A DNA stretch of 14,162 bases. It comes from CAZTZY01 sp964617765. GTDB taxonomy: Bacteria > Pseudomonadota > Gammaproteobacteria > Pseudomonadales > DT-91. The first letter of the stretch is position 1, and each line of letters starts with the position of its first letter. Under the pieces are notes generated by a model. That model had not been told where the DNA came from. It saw only the letters and a program-made list of their open reading frames with translations, and searched no databases. This document shows positions 1 through 6,718 of this stretch, piece after piece. The stretch spans positions 1-14,162 of the forward strand of contig CAZTZY010000077.1 in assembly GCA_964617765.1 (NCBI GenBank), in the 5' to 3' direction. A program made the position numbers and the translations under genes.

Positions 1-1
1 T

Positions 2-30
2 AAAAAAGCCCAGCTTGTCTGGGCTTTTTT
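2..30. terminator. Bidirectional intrinsic terminator
   Basis: A 6-bp GC-rich stem (GCCCAG/CTGGGC) encloses the loop CTTGT and is flanked by six A on the left and six T on the right. It can therefore terminate transcription from either direction. It probably serves a gene lying left of the window. The same terminator recurs at 171-199 as part of a tandem duplication. Confidence 0.8.
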
Positions 31-78
31 GTGCCTGTCATAAAACCCAAGGGGGTGAGAACCCCTGTCGGGTTCGAC

Positions 79-150
79 AAATTTGCAGGAGCAAATTTGA
101 ACGCAGAGCGCCCGAAGGGAGAGCGCCACGAAGGCGCGAATTTAGCCCCT
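79..150. repeat. REP-like palindromic repeat, copy 1
   Basis: The repeat starts with the palindrome AAATTTGC-agga-GCAAATTT. It continues into a GC-rich stretch with the hairpin GCGCC-acgaa-GGCGC and ends in AATTTAGCCCC. Further copies lie at 354-413 and 414-485. It behaves like a REP-type intergenic element. The core GAGCGCCAC-NNN-GGCGCGA is shared with the separate arrays at 7.9 and 11.6 kb, which differ in the three-base loop (GAA here, TTT there). Confidence 0.7.
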
Positions 151-170
151 AGGGGACGCCACTTCAGAAT

Positions 171-199
171 AAAAAAGCCCAGCTTGTCTGGGCTTTTTT
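171..199. terminator. Second copy of the bidirectional terminator
   Basis: The terminator is base-for-base the same as that at 2-30 (stem GCCCAG/CTGGGC, A6 and T6 flanks), 169 bp further on. The bases after it also repeat those after the first copy up to the gap, with only small differences. It was duplicated along with its surroundings rather than evolved separately. Confidence 0.8.
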
Positions 200-253
200 G
201 TGCCTGTCATAAAACCCAAGGGGGAGAGAACCCCTGTCGGGTTTGACAAATTT

Positions 254-353
254 NNNNNNNNNNNNNNNNNNNNNNNNNNNNNNNNNNNNNNNNNNNNNNN
301 NNNNNNNNNNNNNNNNNNNNNNNNNNNNNNNNNNNNNNNNNNNNNNNNNNNNN
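254..353. other. Assembly gap (100 N)
   Basis: Exactly 100 N, the usual placeholder for a gap of unknown size. The left flank ends in GACAAATTT and the right flank begins GCAGGAGC. Joined, these reproduce the uninterrupted start of the palindromic repeat at 79-150. The gap therefore sits inside a tandem repeat, and the true number of copies is unknown. Confidence 0.95.
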
Positions 354-485
354 GCAGGAGCAAATTTGAACGCAAAGCGCCCGAAGGGAGAGCGCCACGA
401 AGGCGCGAGATACAAATTTGCAGGAGCAAATTTGAACGCAAAGCGCCCGAAGGGAGAGCGCCACGAAGGCGCGAATTTAGCCCCT
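354..485. repeat. REP-like palindromic repeat, copies 2 and 3
   Basis: Two head-to-tail copies of the element at 79-150. Copy 2 (354-413) starts at the gap edge, its first AAATTT being on the other side at 248-253. Copy 3 (414-485) is complete and starts 66 bp later. Both differ from copy 1 by an AAAGCGCCC versus AGAGCGCCC change. Copy 2 ends in GAGATAC instead of GAATTTAG, as expected for a tandem junction. Confidence 0.7.
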
Positions 486-521
486 ATTTATTCAATGGAG
501 GATGCCACTTCAGAATAAAAG

Positions 522-766
522 TCCTGATTAGCCCAATGGCACTTAGCATAGCCAGCTTATAGCCTCCACTATGAAATAGGGGAGGTGGCACGAAGTGCCG
601 GAGGGGTGATTTTTCGTTTTTACCCCTCTGTCGCTTGCGCGACATCTCGGCTTGTGCTCCTGCGTCGCCCTACCTCCTGCATCCATGTAGTCGTCCCCTG
701 TTTCGCAGGGGAGACTCAATCTCATCAAGCTTTTATGCGTAAGTAAATGCCATTCCTGATTAGCCC
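522..766. repeat. Hairpin-rich element between 13-bp direct repeats
   Basis: The 13-mer TCCTGATTAGCCC occurs at 522-534 and again at 754-766. Between them lie four strong stem-loops: GGCAC-gaa-GTGCC (587-599), GAGGGGT/ACCCCTC (601-628), TGTCGC-ttgc-GCGACA (629-644) and CCCCTG-tttcg-CAGGGG (695-711). No convincing gene is present; an 80-codon reverse-strand frame crosses all the hairpins and looks accidental. It may be an inserted non-coding element with a target duplication, or a folded transcript. I recognise no known RNA family. Confidence 0.5.
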
Positions 767-942
767 GGTTTTTTTGGGCTCGCATCTTTCAAAAAAACGT
801 AAAAATTACTTGATGTCGATCATGCAAATCTTCTTTTTTGACCGTGTGTTTATATTTTTCACCTGATTAGTGGTAAATTGAAAAAACAATGATGGATAAC
901 CATCGGCAGATAGACATTGACTGTCAAAATCAAGGCTAATGC
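767..942 (+). promoter_or_regulatory. Leader region upstream of the CDF gene
   Basis: AT-rich stretch that should hold the promoter of the four-gene cluster. A TTGACC hexamer sits at 838-843, but no good -10 box lies at the right distance, so I do not name a promoter. Two small symmetric sites are visible: GATGG-ataa-CCATC (891-904) and the 11-bp palindrome TTGACTGTCAA (917-927). Either could bind a regulator, for example a metal-responsive one, but that is inference. The ribosome site AAGG is at 932-935, seven bases before the ATG. Confidence 0.3.
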
Positions 943-1908
943 ATGGGCGACAATCGCGAACATACACACATCACCCCCGCATCGTTAAACCGGGCTTTTG
1001 CTATTGGCATTTTGCTGAATATGATGTTTGTCGCCATCGAGGCATTTTACGGCTGGAAAGTCGATTCGCTGGCATTGCTCGCTGATGCCAGCCATAACCT
1101 TTCCGATGTGGCCGGTCTGCTTCTGGCGTGGATTGCCTTTTTCGTTGGCCGGCTAAAGCCTAATGAACGCAATACCTATGGCTGGCAACGCGCTTCGGTG
1201 CTGGCAGCTTTTATGAATGCCATCTTTTTGTTAGTGGCCATGGGTGCATTGGCATGGGAAGCGATAATACGTTTGCAGTCTTCAGTGCCAACTGAAGGTT
1301 ATACCATTATGGCGGTGGCTGGCGTGGGCATTGTGGTTAACACCATTACCGCCTTGTTGTTTATGGGGAATCATGCGCATGATCTCAATGTGCGCGGCGC
1401 TTTTTTACATATGGCTGCCGATGCGGCGATTTCTGCAGGCGTAGTGGTGGCGGGCGGATTATATCTGGCCTATGGCTGGTTATGGCTTGATCCGGTGATC
1501 AGTCTGGTTATTGCCGCCATCATTGTTGTGGGCACATGGAACCTGTTCAAACAATCCCTGCATTTGTTGTTCGATGGCGTGCCCGAACACATTTACCCAG
1601 TGGCGGTGTACGATTGGCTGAAAGCGCTGCCCGGGGTCAGTGATGTACATGAATTGCATATCTGGGCCATGAGCACTACCGATGCGGCATTAACAGTGCA
1701 CCTGATTATGCCGGATGGTCATCCCGGCGATGCTTTTTTAAAGCACATTACGGAGGAATTACACGACAAGTTCAAGATAATTCATCCTACCGTACAGATT
1801 GAAATCAAGGCCATGCATACTGAATGTATACAAAACCGGCAGCATCACAATCTGCATAAACACCATGACCATCATGAACACCACGAACACCACGAACACT
1901 CACATTAA
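943..1908 (+). CDS. CDF-family zinc/divalent cation exporter
   Basis: An inner-membrane cation diffusion facilitator of the CzcD/ZitB type, expected to export Zn(II), and possibly Cd or Co, in exchange for protons. Six hydrophobic segments lie at about residues 17-37, 43-69, 84-106, 121-142, 153-177 and 180-199. The paired metal-site motifs are present: H51/D55 in segment 2 (SHNLSD) and H156/D160 in segment 5 (HMAAD). A cytoplasmic domain follows at about 205-295. The last 21 residues contain 13 histidines, encoded partly by a 9-bp tandem repeat, and may act as a metal-binding tail. The length of 321 aa is normal. The start is chosen for AAGG seven bases upstream. The next gene begins 12 bp after the stop, so co-transcription is likely. 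The family is certain and the metal is not; the symbol could be czcD or zitB. Confidence 0.93.
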   Translation: MGDNREHTHITPASLNRAFAIGILLNMMFVAIEAFYGWKVDSLALLADASHNLSDVAGLLLAWIAFFVGRLKPNERNTYGWQRASVLAAFMNAIFLLVAMGALAWEAIIRLQSSVPTEGYTIMAVAGVGIVVNTITALLFMGNHAHDLNVRGAFLHMAADAAISAGVVVAGGLYLAYGWLWLDPVISLVIAAIIVVGTWNLFKQSLHLLFDGVPEHIYPVAVYDWLKALPGVSDVHELHIWAMSTTDAALTVHLIMPDGHPGDAFLKHITEELHDKFKIIHPTVQIEIKAMHTECIQNRQHHNLHKHHDHHEHHEHHEHSH

Positions 1909-1920
1909 ACAATACAGGGC

Positions 1921-3282
1921 ATGTTCACAGCAAAAGGCAGAACCACAACGGTGATAAACAACGATACACAGCAAAACACAATAGAACTGCTGAATCAGGA
2001 ATGTTTCTGCGTCAGCCTGGATCGTCCGGCATTACGGCAAGCACTGGAAACCGAACTCGGCTCGCCCGAATTATTCCAGATGATGGAAGAGCGTTGTCCT
2101 CATGTGTTTGCTGCACAGCCCGTATTTGTTTCGCATAAACATCTTGAGCGCATGGCACAAGTGGTCAAGGCCGTTGAAACTGTAGTGGCCTTGCCGGCTT
2201 ATCAGCGGCAAGTGCTGGAGGCTGCTCCCGAGATAGCCCGTATTCATCCGCAACATACAAACAGTGTTTTTTTCGGTTACGATTTCCATCTTACCGAGGG
2301 GCAATTGGGTTTGATAGAAATCAATACCAATGCTGGCGGTGCAATGCTGAATACCGTGCTTGCGCGCGCCCAGCGTTCATGTTGTGAAGCTATGGATAAT
2401 TTGCTGCCCGGTGAAAATGCAGTACGCATCTTTGAAGAAAACATCGTTGCCATGTTTCGCCAGGAATGGCAGCTGGCTGGTTATGCCACTCCGTTAAAAT
2501 CCATTGCTATTGTGGATGAGTCGCCGCAGCAACAATTTTTGTATCCTGAATTCCTGTTGTTCCAGGCTTTGTTCCAGCGCCACGGGATACATACCGTGAT
2601 TGCTGATCCCGCTGAACTGAAGCTCTATAAAGGCCAGTTATGGCATAACGATGTTGCTATTGACCTGGTCTACAACCGGCTTACGGATTTTTATCTGGAA
2701 GCACCCGGTAATGCTGTATTGCGTGAAGCTTATAGCAAACAGGCCGTGGTGTTGACGCCACATCCACAGGCGCATGCGCTGTATGCCGACAAAAGTCATC
2801 TGGTCGTGTTTAGTGATGCTGAAAAATTACAAGCGTTGGGTGTTGATGAAGCTACAAAAAAAATACTGCTGGATAACGTGCCACGTACAGAAATTGTTAC
2901 TGCCGAAGAGGCCGAACGTTTATGGTCAGAACGCAAACAGTGGTTTTTCAAGCCGATGACAGGTTATGGCAGCAGAGCGGCCTATCGGGGTGATAAACTC
3001 ACAACACGTGTATGGCAAGAAATCCTGCAAGGCGATTATGTTGCACAGGCAATTATTAAGCCCGGTGAGCGCACGATCGATGAAAATGCTGTTACCGCTG
3101 TGATGAAATTCGACCTGCGTAATTATACCTATCATGGCCAGGTGCAATGGGTGGCGGCGAGATTGTATCAAGGGCAAACCACGAATTTCAGAACGCTCGG
3201 TGGTGGTTTTGCGCCAGTCTATAGCGATAAAATATCGCCTGATTGTTCGTGCGCCACTTTACCGGTTTGCCAATCACCATGA
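1921..3282 (+). CDS. Uncharacterised ATP-grasp-like ligase
   Basis: I do not recognise a named enzyme. The C-terminal half resembles ATP-grasp or glutathionylspermidine-synthase-like ligases, which join an acid and an amine using ATP. Suggestive motifs are LIEINTNAGG (131-140), FFKPMTGYGSR (342-352, likely the ATP-binding lysine and glycine-rich loop), AIIKPGERTI (about 378-387), MKFDLRN (395-401) and TNFRTLGGGFAPV (421-433). The last two look like the metal/ATP-binding end of the fold. There is no signal peptide or membrane segment, so it should be cytosolic. It lies between the CDF gene (12 bp upstream) and the phosphorylase gene (16 bp downstream), which suggests one operon. The ATG at 1921 has AGGG only one base before it. 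A GTG at 1951 with AAAAGG upstream is a plausible alternative start, so about ten N-terminal residues are uncertain. The substrate is unknown. Confidence 0.75.
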   Translation: MFTAKGRTTTVINNDTQQNTIELLNQECFCVSLDRPALRQALETELGSPELFQMMEERCPHVFAAQPVFVSHKHLERMAQVVKAVETVVALPAYQRQVLEAAPEIARIHPQHTNSVFFGYDFHLTEGQLGLIEINTNAGGAMLNTVLARAQRSCCEAMDNLLPGENAVRIFEENIVAMFRQEWQLAGYATPLKSIAIVDESPQQQFLYPEFLLFQALFQRHGIHTVIADPAELKLYKGQLWHNDVAIDLVYNRLTDFYLEAPGNAVLREAYSKQAVVLTPHPQAHALYADKSHLVVFSDAEKLQALGVDEATKKILLDNVPRTEIVTAEEAERLWSERKQWFFKPMTGYGSRAAYRGDKLTTRVWQEILQGDYVAQAIIKPGERTIDENAVTAVMKFDLRNYTYHGQVQWVAARLYQGQTTNFRTLGGGFAPVYSDKISPDCSCATLPVCQSP

Positions 3283-3298
3283 AAAGGGCAGGTTAACT

Positions 3299-4810
3299 AT
3301 GAAACATACGCATCATCTTGTTGCTGTTAATCTCGGGGTTGATACCCATCAGGAGCCAGTGGTTTTTATGCGCCAGGATTGCCACGTTTGTCGCTCGGAA
3401 GGTTTTAATGCCAGTACCCGCGTACTGGTTGAATGCCAGGGCCAGCAATTATTGGCCACTGTGAATACGGTGGTTGGCAAGATGTTGCAAAAAGATCAAA
3501 TCGGTTTTTCCGTGATTGCATTGAAACGGCTGAATATCAATGAGGGTGATCTGGTGACGGTAAGGCATGCACCATTGGTAGAATCGTTAGGTTTTGTGCG
3601 CAAGAAGATTTATGGCGTTGAGCTACAGCAAAACGAAATAGACGATATTATCAATGACATCGTTGGCTATCGTTACAGCGATATTGAAATTGCCAGTTTT
3701 TTAACTGCCAGTGCCGGCAAGCGTTTAAGTCTCAATGAAATAACCGGTCTTACCCATGCCATGGTGTTGTGTGGAAAACGTATCCAGTGGCCCGGGCAAG
3801 AGCGCATTTTTGATAAACATTGCATCGGCGGTTTGCCCGGTAATCGCACCACACCTTTGGTGGTAGCTATTGCCAGTGCCGCAGGTCTGGTGATTCCCAA
3901 AACCTCATCGCGGGCCATCACTTCCCCGGCAGGAACAGCCGATACCATGGAGACGCTCACTGAAGTCAATTTGACCCTGGATGAAATACAGCATGTCGTG
4001 GAAACCACAGGTGCCTGTTTGGCGTGGGGTGGTGGTGCACACTTGAGTCCTGCCGATGATGTGTTGATTCGTATCGAACGGGCACTGGATATCGACGGTG
4101 AAGGCCAGTTAATTGCTTCGGTGTTATCGAAAAAAATTGCCGCAGGTTCAACACATGTATTGATCGATATTCCGGTGGGTGACACGGCCAAAGTACGCAG
4201 TCAGGAAGATGCCGAACGGCTATCGATGTTGTTTGAAGCGGTAGGCAAGGCGATGGGGATTTTTGTGCGTTGCGTGATTACTGATGGCAGCAGGCCGATT
4301 GGTCGGGGTATAGGGCCGGTAGCAGAAGCGACTGATATTTTGGAGGTGCTTAAGGGTACATCTTCTGCACCAAAAGATTTACGCGAAAGAGCCTTGTTGT
4401 TAGCGTCCCAGTTACTGGATATGGCTAATGGGGCAGGCATTGAGCAGGCAAGGCAACAGGCTATTGAAATACTCGATTCTGGCCAGGCCTGGCAGCAATT
4501 CCAGCGTATATTAACCGCGCAAGGTGGCATTAAAACCTTGCCGGTGCCCAAACACCAGGATGTGTTGTATTCACAAAAATCCGGAGTGGTGCATGCTATC
4601 GATAATCGTCGCCTGGCCAGGTTGGCCAAGTTGGCAGGTGCTCCCGGTGAGCCGAGTGCCGGTTTGCATTTGTTGGTCAATGTCGGTGACACCGTTAAAG
4701 AAGGTTCACCATTATTCCAGTTGTTAACCAATAGTCCAGGTGAACGTAATTACGCGTTTATTTACTATCATGATAACCAGTCGATGTTTGAAATCAGGGC
4801 CAAGTCATGA
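3299..4810 (+). CDS. Archaeal-type AMP/thymidine phosphorylase homologue
   Basis: A nucleoside or nucleotide phosphorylase of the long DeoA-like family that also contains archaeal AMP phosphorylase. These enzymes use phosphate to split a base from (deoxy)ribose phosphate. The 503-aa product has the extra N-terminal domain (about 1-90) typical of the archaeal type. It then has DKHCIGGLPGNR (172-183), KTSSRAITSPAGTADTME (201-218, matching the phosphate-binding KTGRGL-type loop of DeoA), a WGGGAHLSPADD stretch and SKKIAAGSTHVLIDIPVG. A C-terminal PYNP-like domain contains GEPSAGLHLLVNVGDTVKEG. The frame stays open back to 3134, but the ATG at 3299 is preferred because family similarity starts there and an AGGG-rich stretch precedes it. 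The stop overlaps the next start as ATGA, indicating translational coupling. Whether it uses AMP or thymidine cannot be told from sequence alone. Confidence 0.88.
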   Translation: MKHTHHLVAVNLGVDTHQEPVVFMRQDCHVCRSEGFNASTRVLVECQGQQLLATVNTVVGKMLQKDQIGFSVIALKRLNINEGDLVTVRHAPLVESLGFVRKKIYGVELQQNEIDDIINDIVGYRYSDIEIASFLTASAGKRLSLNEITGLTHAMVLCGKRIQWPGQERIFDKHCIGGLPGNRTTPLVVAIASAAGLVIPKTSSRAITSPAGTADTMETLTEVNLTLDEIQHVVETTGACLAWGGGAHLSPADDVLIRIERALDIDGEGQLIASVLSKKIAAGSTHVLIDIPVGDTAKVRSQEDAERLSMLFEAVGKAMGIFVRCVITDGSRPIGRGIGPVAEATDILEVLKGTSSAPKDLRERALLLASQLLDMANGAGIEQARQQAIEILDSGQAWQQFQRILTAQGGIKTLPVPKHQDVLYSQKSGVVHAIDNRRLARLAKLAGAPGEPSAGLHLLVNVGDTVKEGSPLFQLLTNSPGERNYAFIYYHDNQSMFEIRAKS

Positions 4811-5730
4811 GGCCCGTGTTATTTAACCTGAATATAGGCGAACCCCTGCATTATCCGCTGTATAGTGGTTTGTGTAACGTATTGCATGCAATTGAAGGGC
4901 AATTTAGCAGTCGGCAATTTCCCGATGGTGAAACCTACCTGCGGGTTGAAACGCCGGTTGCCGGGCAGCATTGCATTATTCTGGCTAATCTTGTGGATCC
5001 CGATGCACATTATTTACCGTTGGTATTTCTTGCCGAAACACTGCGTGAGCTGGGCGCGGCATCGGTGGGTCTGGTTGCCCCGTATTTATGTTATATGCGC
5101 CAGGATATCCGTTTTCAGGCAGGTGAGGCCGTAACCTCGCGCATTTTTGCCAAAGCCCTTTCACAGCATATTGACTGGATGGTAACGGTTGACCCACACC
5201 TGCACCGTTATCATTCGCTCGATGAAATTTATGCCATACCTTCACGGGTAGTTCACGGCGCACCGTTACTGGCGCAATGGTTAAAACAAAAAGAACAAAT
5301 ACTGCTGGTAGGCCCCGATGCTGAAAGTGAACAATGGGTTTCCTCGATAGCCAATGTGAGCGGGCATCCATTTGTCGTCGGCAGCAAGGAGCGCAAGGGT
5401 GACCGGAATGTTGAAGTTACTTTGCCGGATTTAACGGCCTATAAAAATTATACGGCGGTGATTATTGATGATGTAATCTCCAGCGGCCAAACCTTACTGA
5501 AATGCATCGCTGCCTTAAAGGCGCAGGACATACAACAGATCAGCTGTGCGGCGGTACATGGCATTTTTGCTGATAACAGTGATGAACTCCTGATGGCCAA
5601 TGGCTTGAGCCAGTTGATTACCACCAATTCCATTCCCCATGCCTCGAATGCTGTGGATTTAAGTGCAGTTTTAAAATCACCCATTATTGAATGTATGCAA
5701 TTGCATGGGTTTAATTTAAATGTTGTTTAA
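4807..5730 (+). CDS. PRPP synthetase-like protein (divergent)
   Basis: A ribose-phosphate diphosphokinase homologue, expected to turn ribose 5-phosphate and ATP into PRPP and AMP in the cytosol. Family landmarks are in order: FPDGETYLRV (38-47), APYLCYMRQDIRF (91-103, replacing the usual PYxxYARQDR), TVDPHLHR (127-134, catalytic histidine region), a KERKGDR loop near 198-204 and the PRPP-binding IIDDVISSGQT (219-229), with SSG where most members have TGG. The length of 307 aa is close to the usual 310-320. The arginine that normally follows RQD is isoleucine (I101), with R102 next to it. It overlaps the phosphorylase gene by four bases, so the two are translated together and probably act together. 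Its divergence suggests a pathway-specific paralogue rather than the housekeeping Prs. Confidence 0.85.
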   Translation: MRPVLFNLNIGEPLHYPLYSGLCNVLHAIEGQFSSRQFPDGETYLRVETPVAGQHCIILANLVDPDAHYLPLVFLAETLRELGAASVGLVAPYLCYMRQDIRFQAGEAVTSRIFAKALSQHIDWMVTVDPHLHRYHSLDEIYAIPSRVVHGAPLLAQWLKQKEQILLVGPDAESEQWVSSIANVSGHPFVVGSKERKGDRNVEVTLPDLTAYKNYTAVIIDDVISSGQTLLKCIAALKAQDIQQISCAAVHGIFADNSDELLMANGLSQLITTNSIPHASNAVDLSAVLKSPIIECMQLHGFNLNVV

Positions 5731-5759
5731 GGTTTCAGTACCATTTGACTTCGATTTAT

Positions 5760-5845
5760 TGTCATTCCGAGCCAATGTGAGGAATCTCTTTTTAAACCTG
5801 CCTCAATATGTAAGACGTAGATCCCTCATTGCATTCGGGATGACA
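5760..5845. repeat. 86-bp palindrome-ended repeat, copy 1
   Basis: Starts TGTCATTCCGAG and ends in the near-inverse of that (CATTCGGGATGACA), matching at 10 of 12 end positions. Inside, GAGGAATCTC and ATCCCTC also face each other. It is the same length as copy 2 at 5897-5982, and the ends are the best-conserved parts. This matches the small non-autonomous, MITE-like or REP-like intergenic repeats common in proteobacteria. There is no coding content. Confidence 0.7.
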
Positions 5846-5896
5846 GGGTTTTCTGCATCATGAATATATTCATGATTTCAATCGATCTAAAATTAT

Positions 5897-5982
5897 TGTC
5901 ATTCCGAGCGTCTGCGAGGAATCTCCTTTTAGCTAATCTGCACTGTGTAAGATATATATCCCTCATTGCATTCGGGATGACA
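5897..5982. repeat. 86-bp palindrome-ended repeat, copy 2
   Basis: Second copy, 137 bp after the first and also 86 bp long. The last 27 bases are identical to copy 1 and the middle is diverged. It ends 14 bases before the trmO start, so its right end supplies the trmO leader. The flanking sequence is also duplicated: CATGAATATATTCA after copy 1 matches the trmO start region after copy 2. That points to tandem duplication of the whole stretch. Confidence 0.7.
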
Positions 5983-5996
5983 GGGTTATCGGTATC

Positions 5997-6716
5997 ATGA
6001 GCATATTCAGTATTAACGCTATAGCCATTGCGCACACTCCGTATAATGAAAAATTTGGCATTCCCCGTCAGGCAGGTTTAGTGAATGTTCCCGCGGTTAT
6101 CGAATTGATGCCGCCCTATAACAGCGCAGATGCGGTAAGTGGCCTGGAAGATATCAGTCATCTTTGGCTAACTTTTATTTTTAGTGAAAACATCGAACAG
6201 GAGGCGCGGTTAAAAGTGCGCCCGCCACGACTAGGTGGCAATAAAAAAATCGGTGTGTTTGCCACGCGTTCCAGTTTTCGCCCGAATGCCATTGGCCAGT
6301 CACTGGTAAAATTAGAGCACGTAGAGTTAAAGGAAAATGCAGTATTACTGCATGTGACTGGCATTGATTTACTCAATGGCACACCGATTATCGATATCAA
6401 GCCTTATTTGCCGTATGCCGATAATGTGGTGGGTGCATTCAATAATCTGGCTCCGCAAGCGCCCGACTTGCACAAGTTAAAAGTGCAATGGTCATCAGTG
6501 GCACAACAACAGCTGTTTGCGCTTCAAGGTGAAAATAATACTGCGCTGCAACAATGGATCAGTGAAGTCATACAACTCGACCCGCGCCCGGCTTATAAAA
6601 GCGCTGAAGACCAGCGTGAATATGGCATGGCGATTTTTAACATGAATATCCGCTGGCAAATGCTCGATGAACATCAAGCAGAAATCATTTCAGCGGAACC
6701 CTTAAAGGTAAAATAA
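5997..6716 (+). CDS. trmO: tRNA m6t6A37 methyltransferase TrmO
   Basis: Uses S-adenosylmethionine to add a methyl group to N6-threonylcarbamoyladenosine at position 37 of tRNAs reading ACN codons. The 239-aa length is close to the E. coli protein (235). The TsaA/UPF0066 landmarks are clear: SHLWLTFIF near residue 55, RPPRLGG near 75, TRSSFRPNAIGQS (90-102), GIDLLNGTPIIDIKPY near 122-137 and the C-terminal DPRPAY (195-200). No good Shine-Dalgarno is seen; the leader is the end of a repeat, so translation may be weak. The start fits the family N-terminus. purT begins two bases after the stop, so the two are probably co-transcribed, although they are not in the same pathway. Confidence 0.93.
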   Translation: MSIFSINAIAIAHTPYNEKFGIPRQAGLVNVPAVIELMPPYNSADAVSGLEDISHLWLTFIFSENIEQEARLKVRPPRLGGNKKIGVFATRSSFRPNAIGQSLVKLEHVELKENAVLLHVTGIDLLNGTPIIDIKPYLPYADNVVGAFNNLAPQAPDLHKLKVQWSSVAQQQLFALQGENNTALQQWISEVIQLDPRPAYKSAEDQREYGMAIFNMNIRWQMLDEHQAEIISAEPLKVK

Positions 6717-6718
6717 AT

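Larger units (their letters stand above)
2..253. repeat. 169-bp tandem duplication, second copy cut by a gap
   Basis: The unit runs from 2 to 170 and starts again at 171. It continues nearly unchanged to 253, where the N run begins. Each unit holds the terminator, an AACCC/GGGTT hairpin and, in copy 1, the palindromic repeat at 79-150. The block ending GCCACTTCAGAATAAAA (copy 1, before 171) recurs at 504-520 after the gap, so the right border of the tandem block lies there. No reading frame here resembles a protein; those that exist only translate the repeat. Confidence 0.8.

Noticed and set aside
31..562. Several reading frames on both strands across the first 560 bases
   Set aside because: They only translate tandem repeats and the N gap, so no protein family is plausible.
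763..780. AGCCC...GGGCT hairpin as an intrinsic terminator
   Set aside because: The T run is in the loop rather than after the stem, so it lacks terminator architecture.
543..785. 80-aa reverse-strand frame
   Set aside because: It crosses four hairpins, has no ribosome site and resembles no known protein.
3134..3298. N-terminal extension of the phosphorylase frame by 55 codons
   Set aside because: It overlaps the end of the ATP-grasp gene in another frame and has no family similarity; the ATG at 3299 fits.
5860..6000. A 46-codon frame from the duplicated ATG through repeat 2, ending at TGA overlapping the trmO ATG (ATGA)
   Set aside because: It looks like a coupled leader peptide, but it translates the palindromic repeat, lacks a ribosome site and is explained by duplication of the trmO start.
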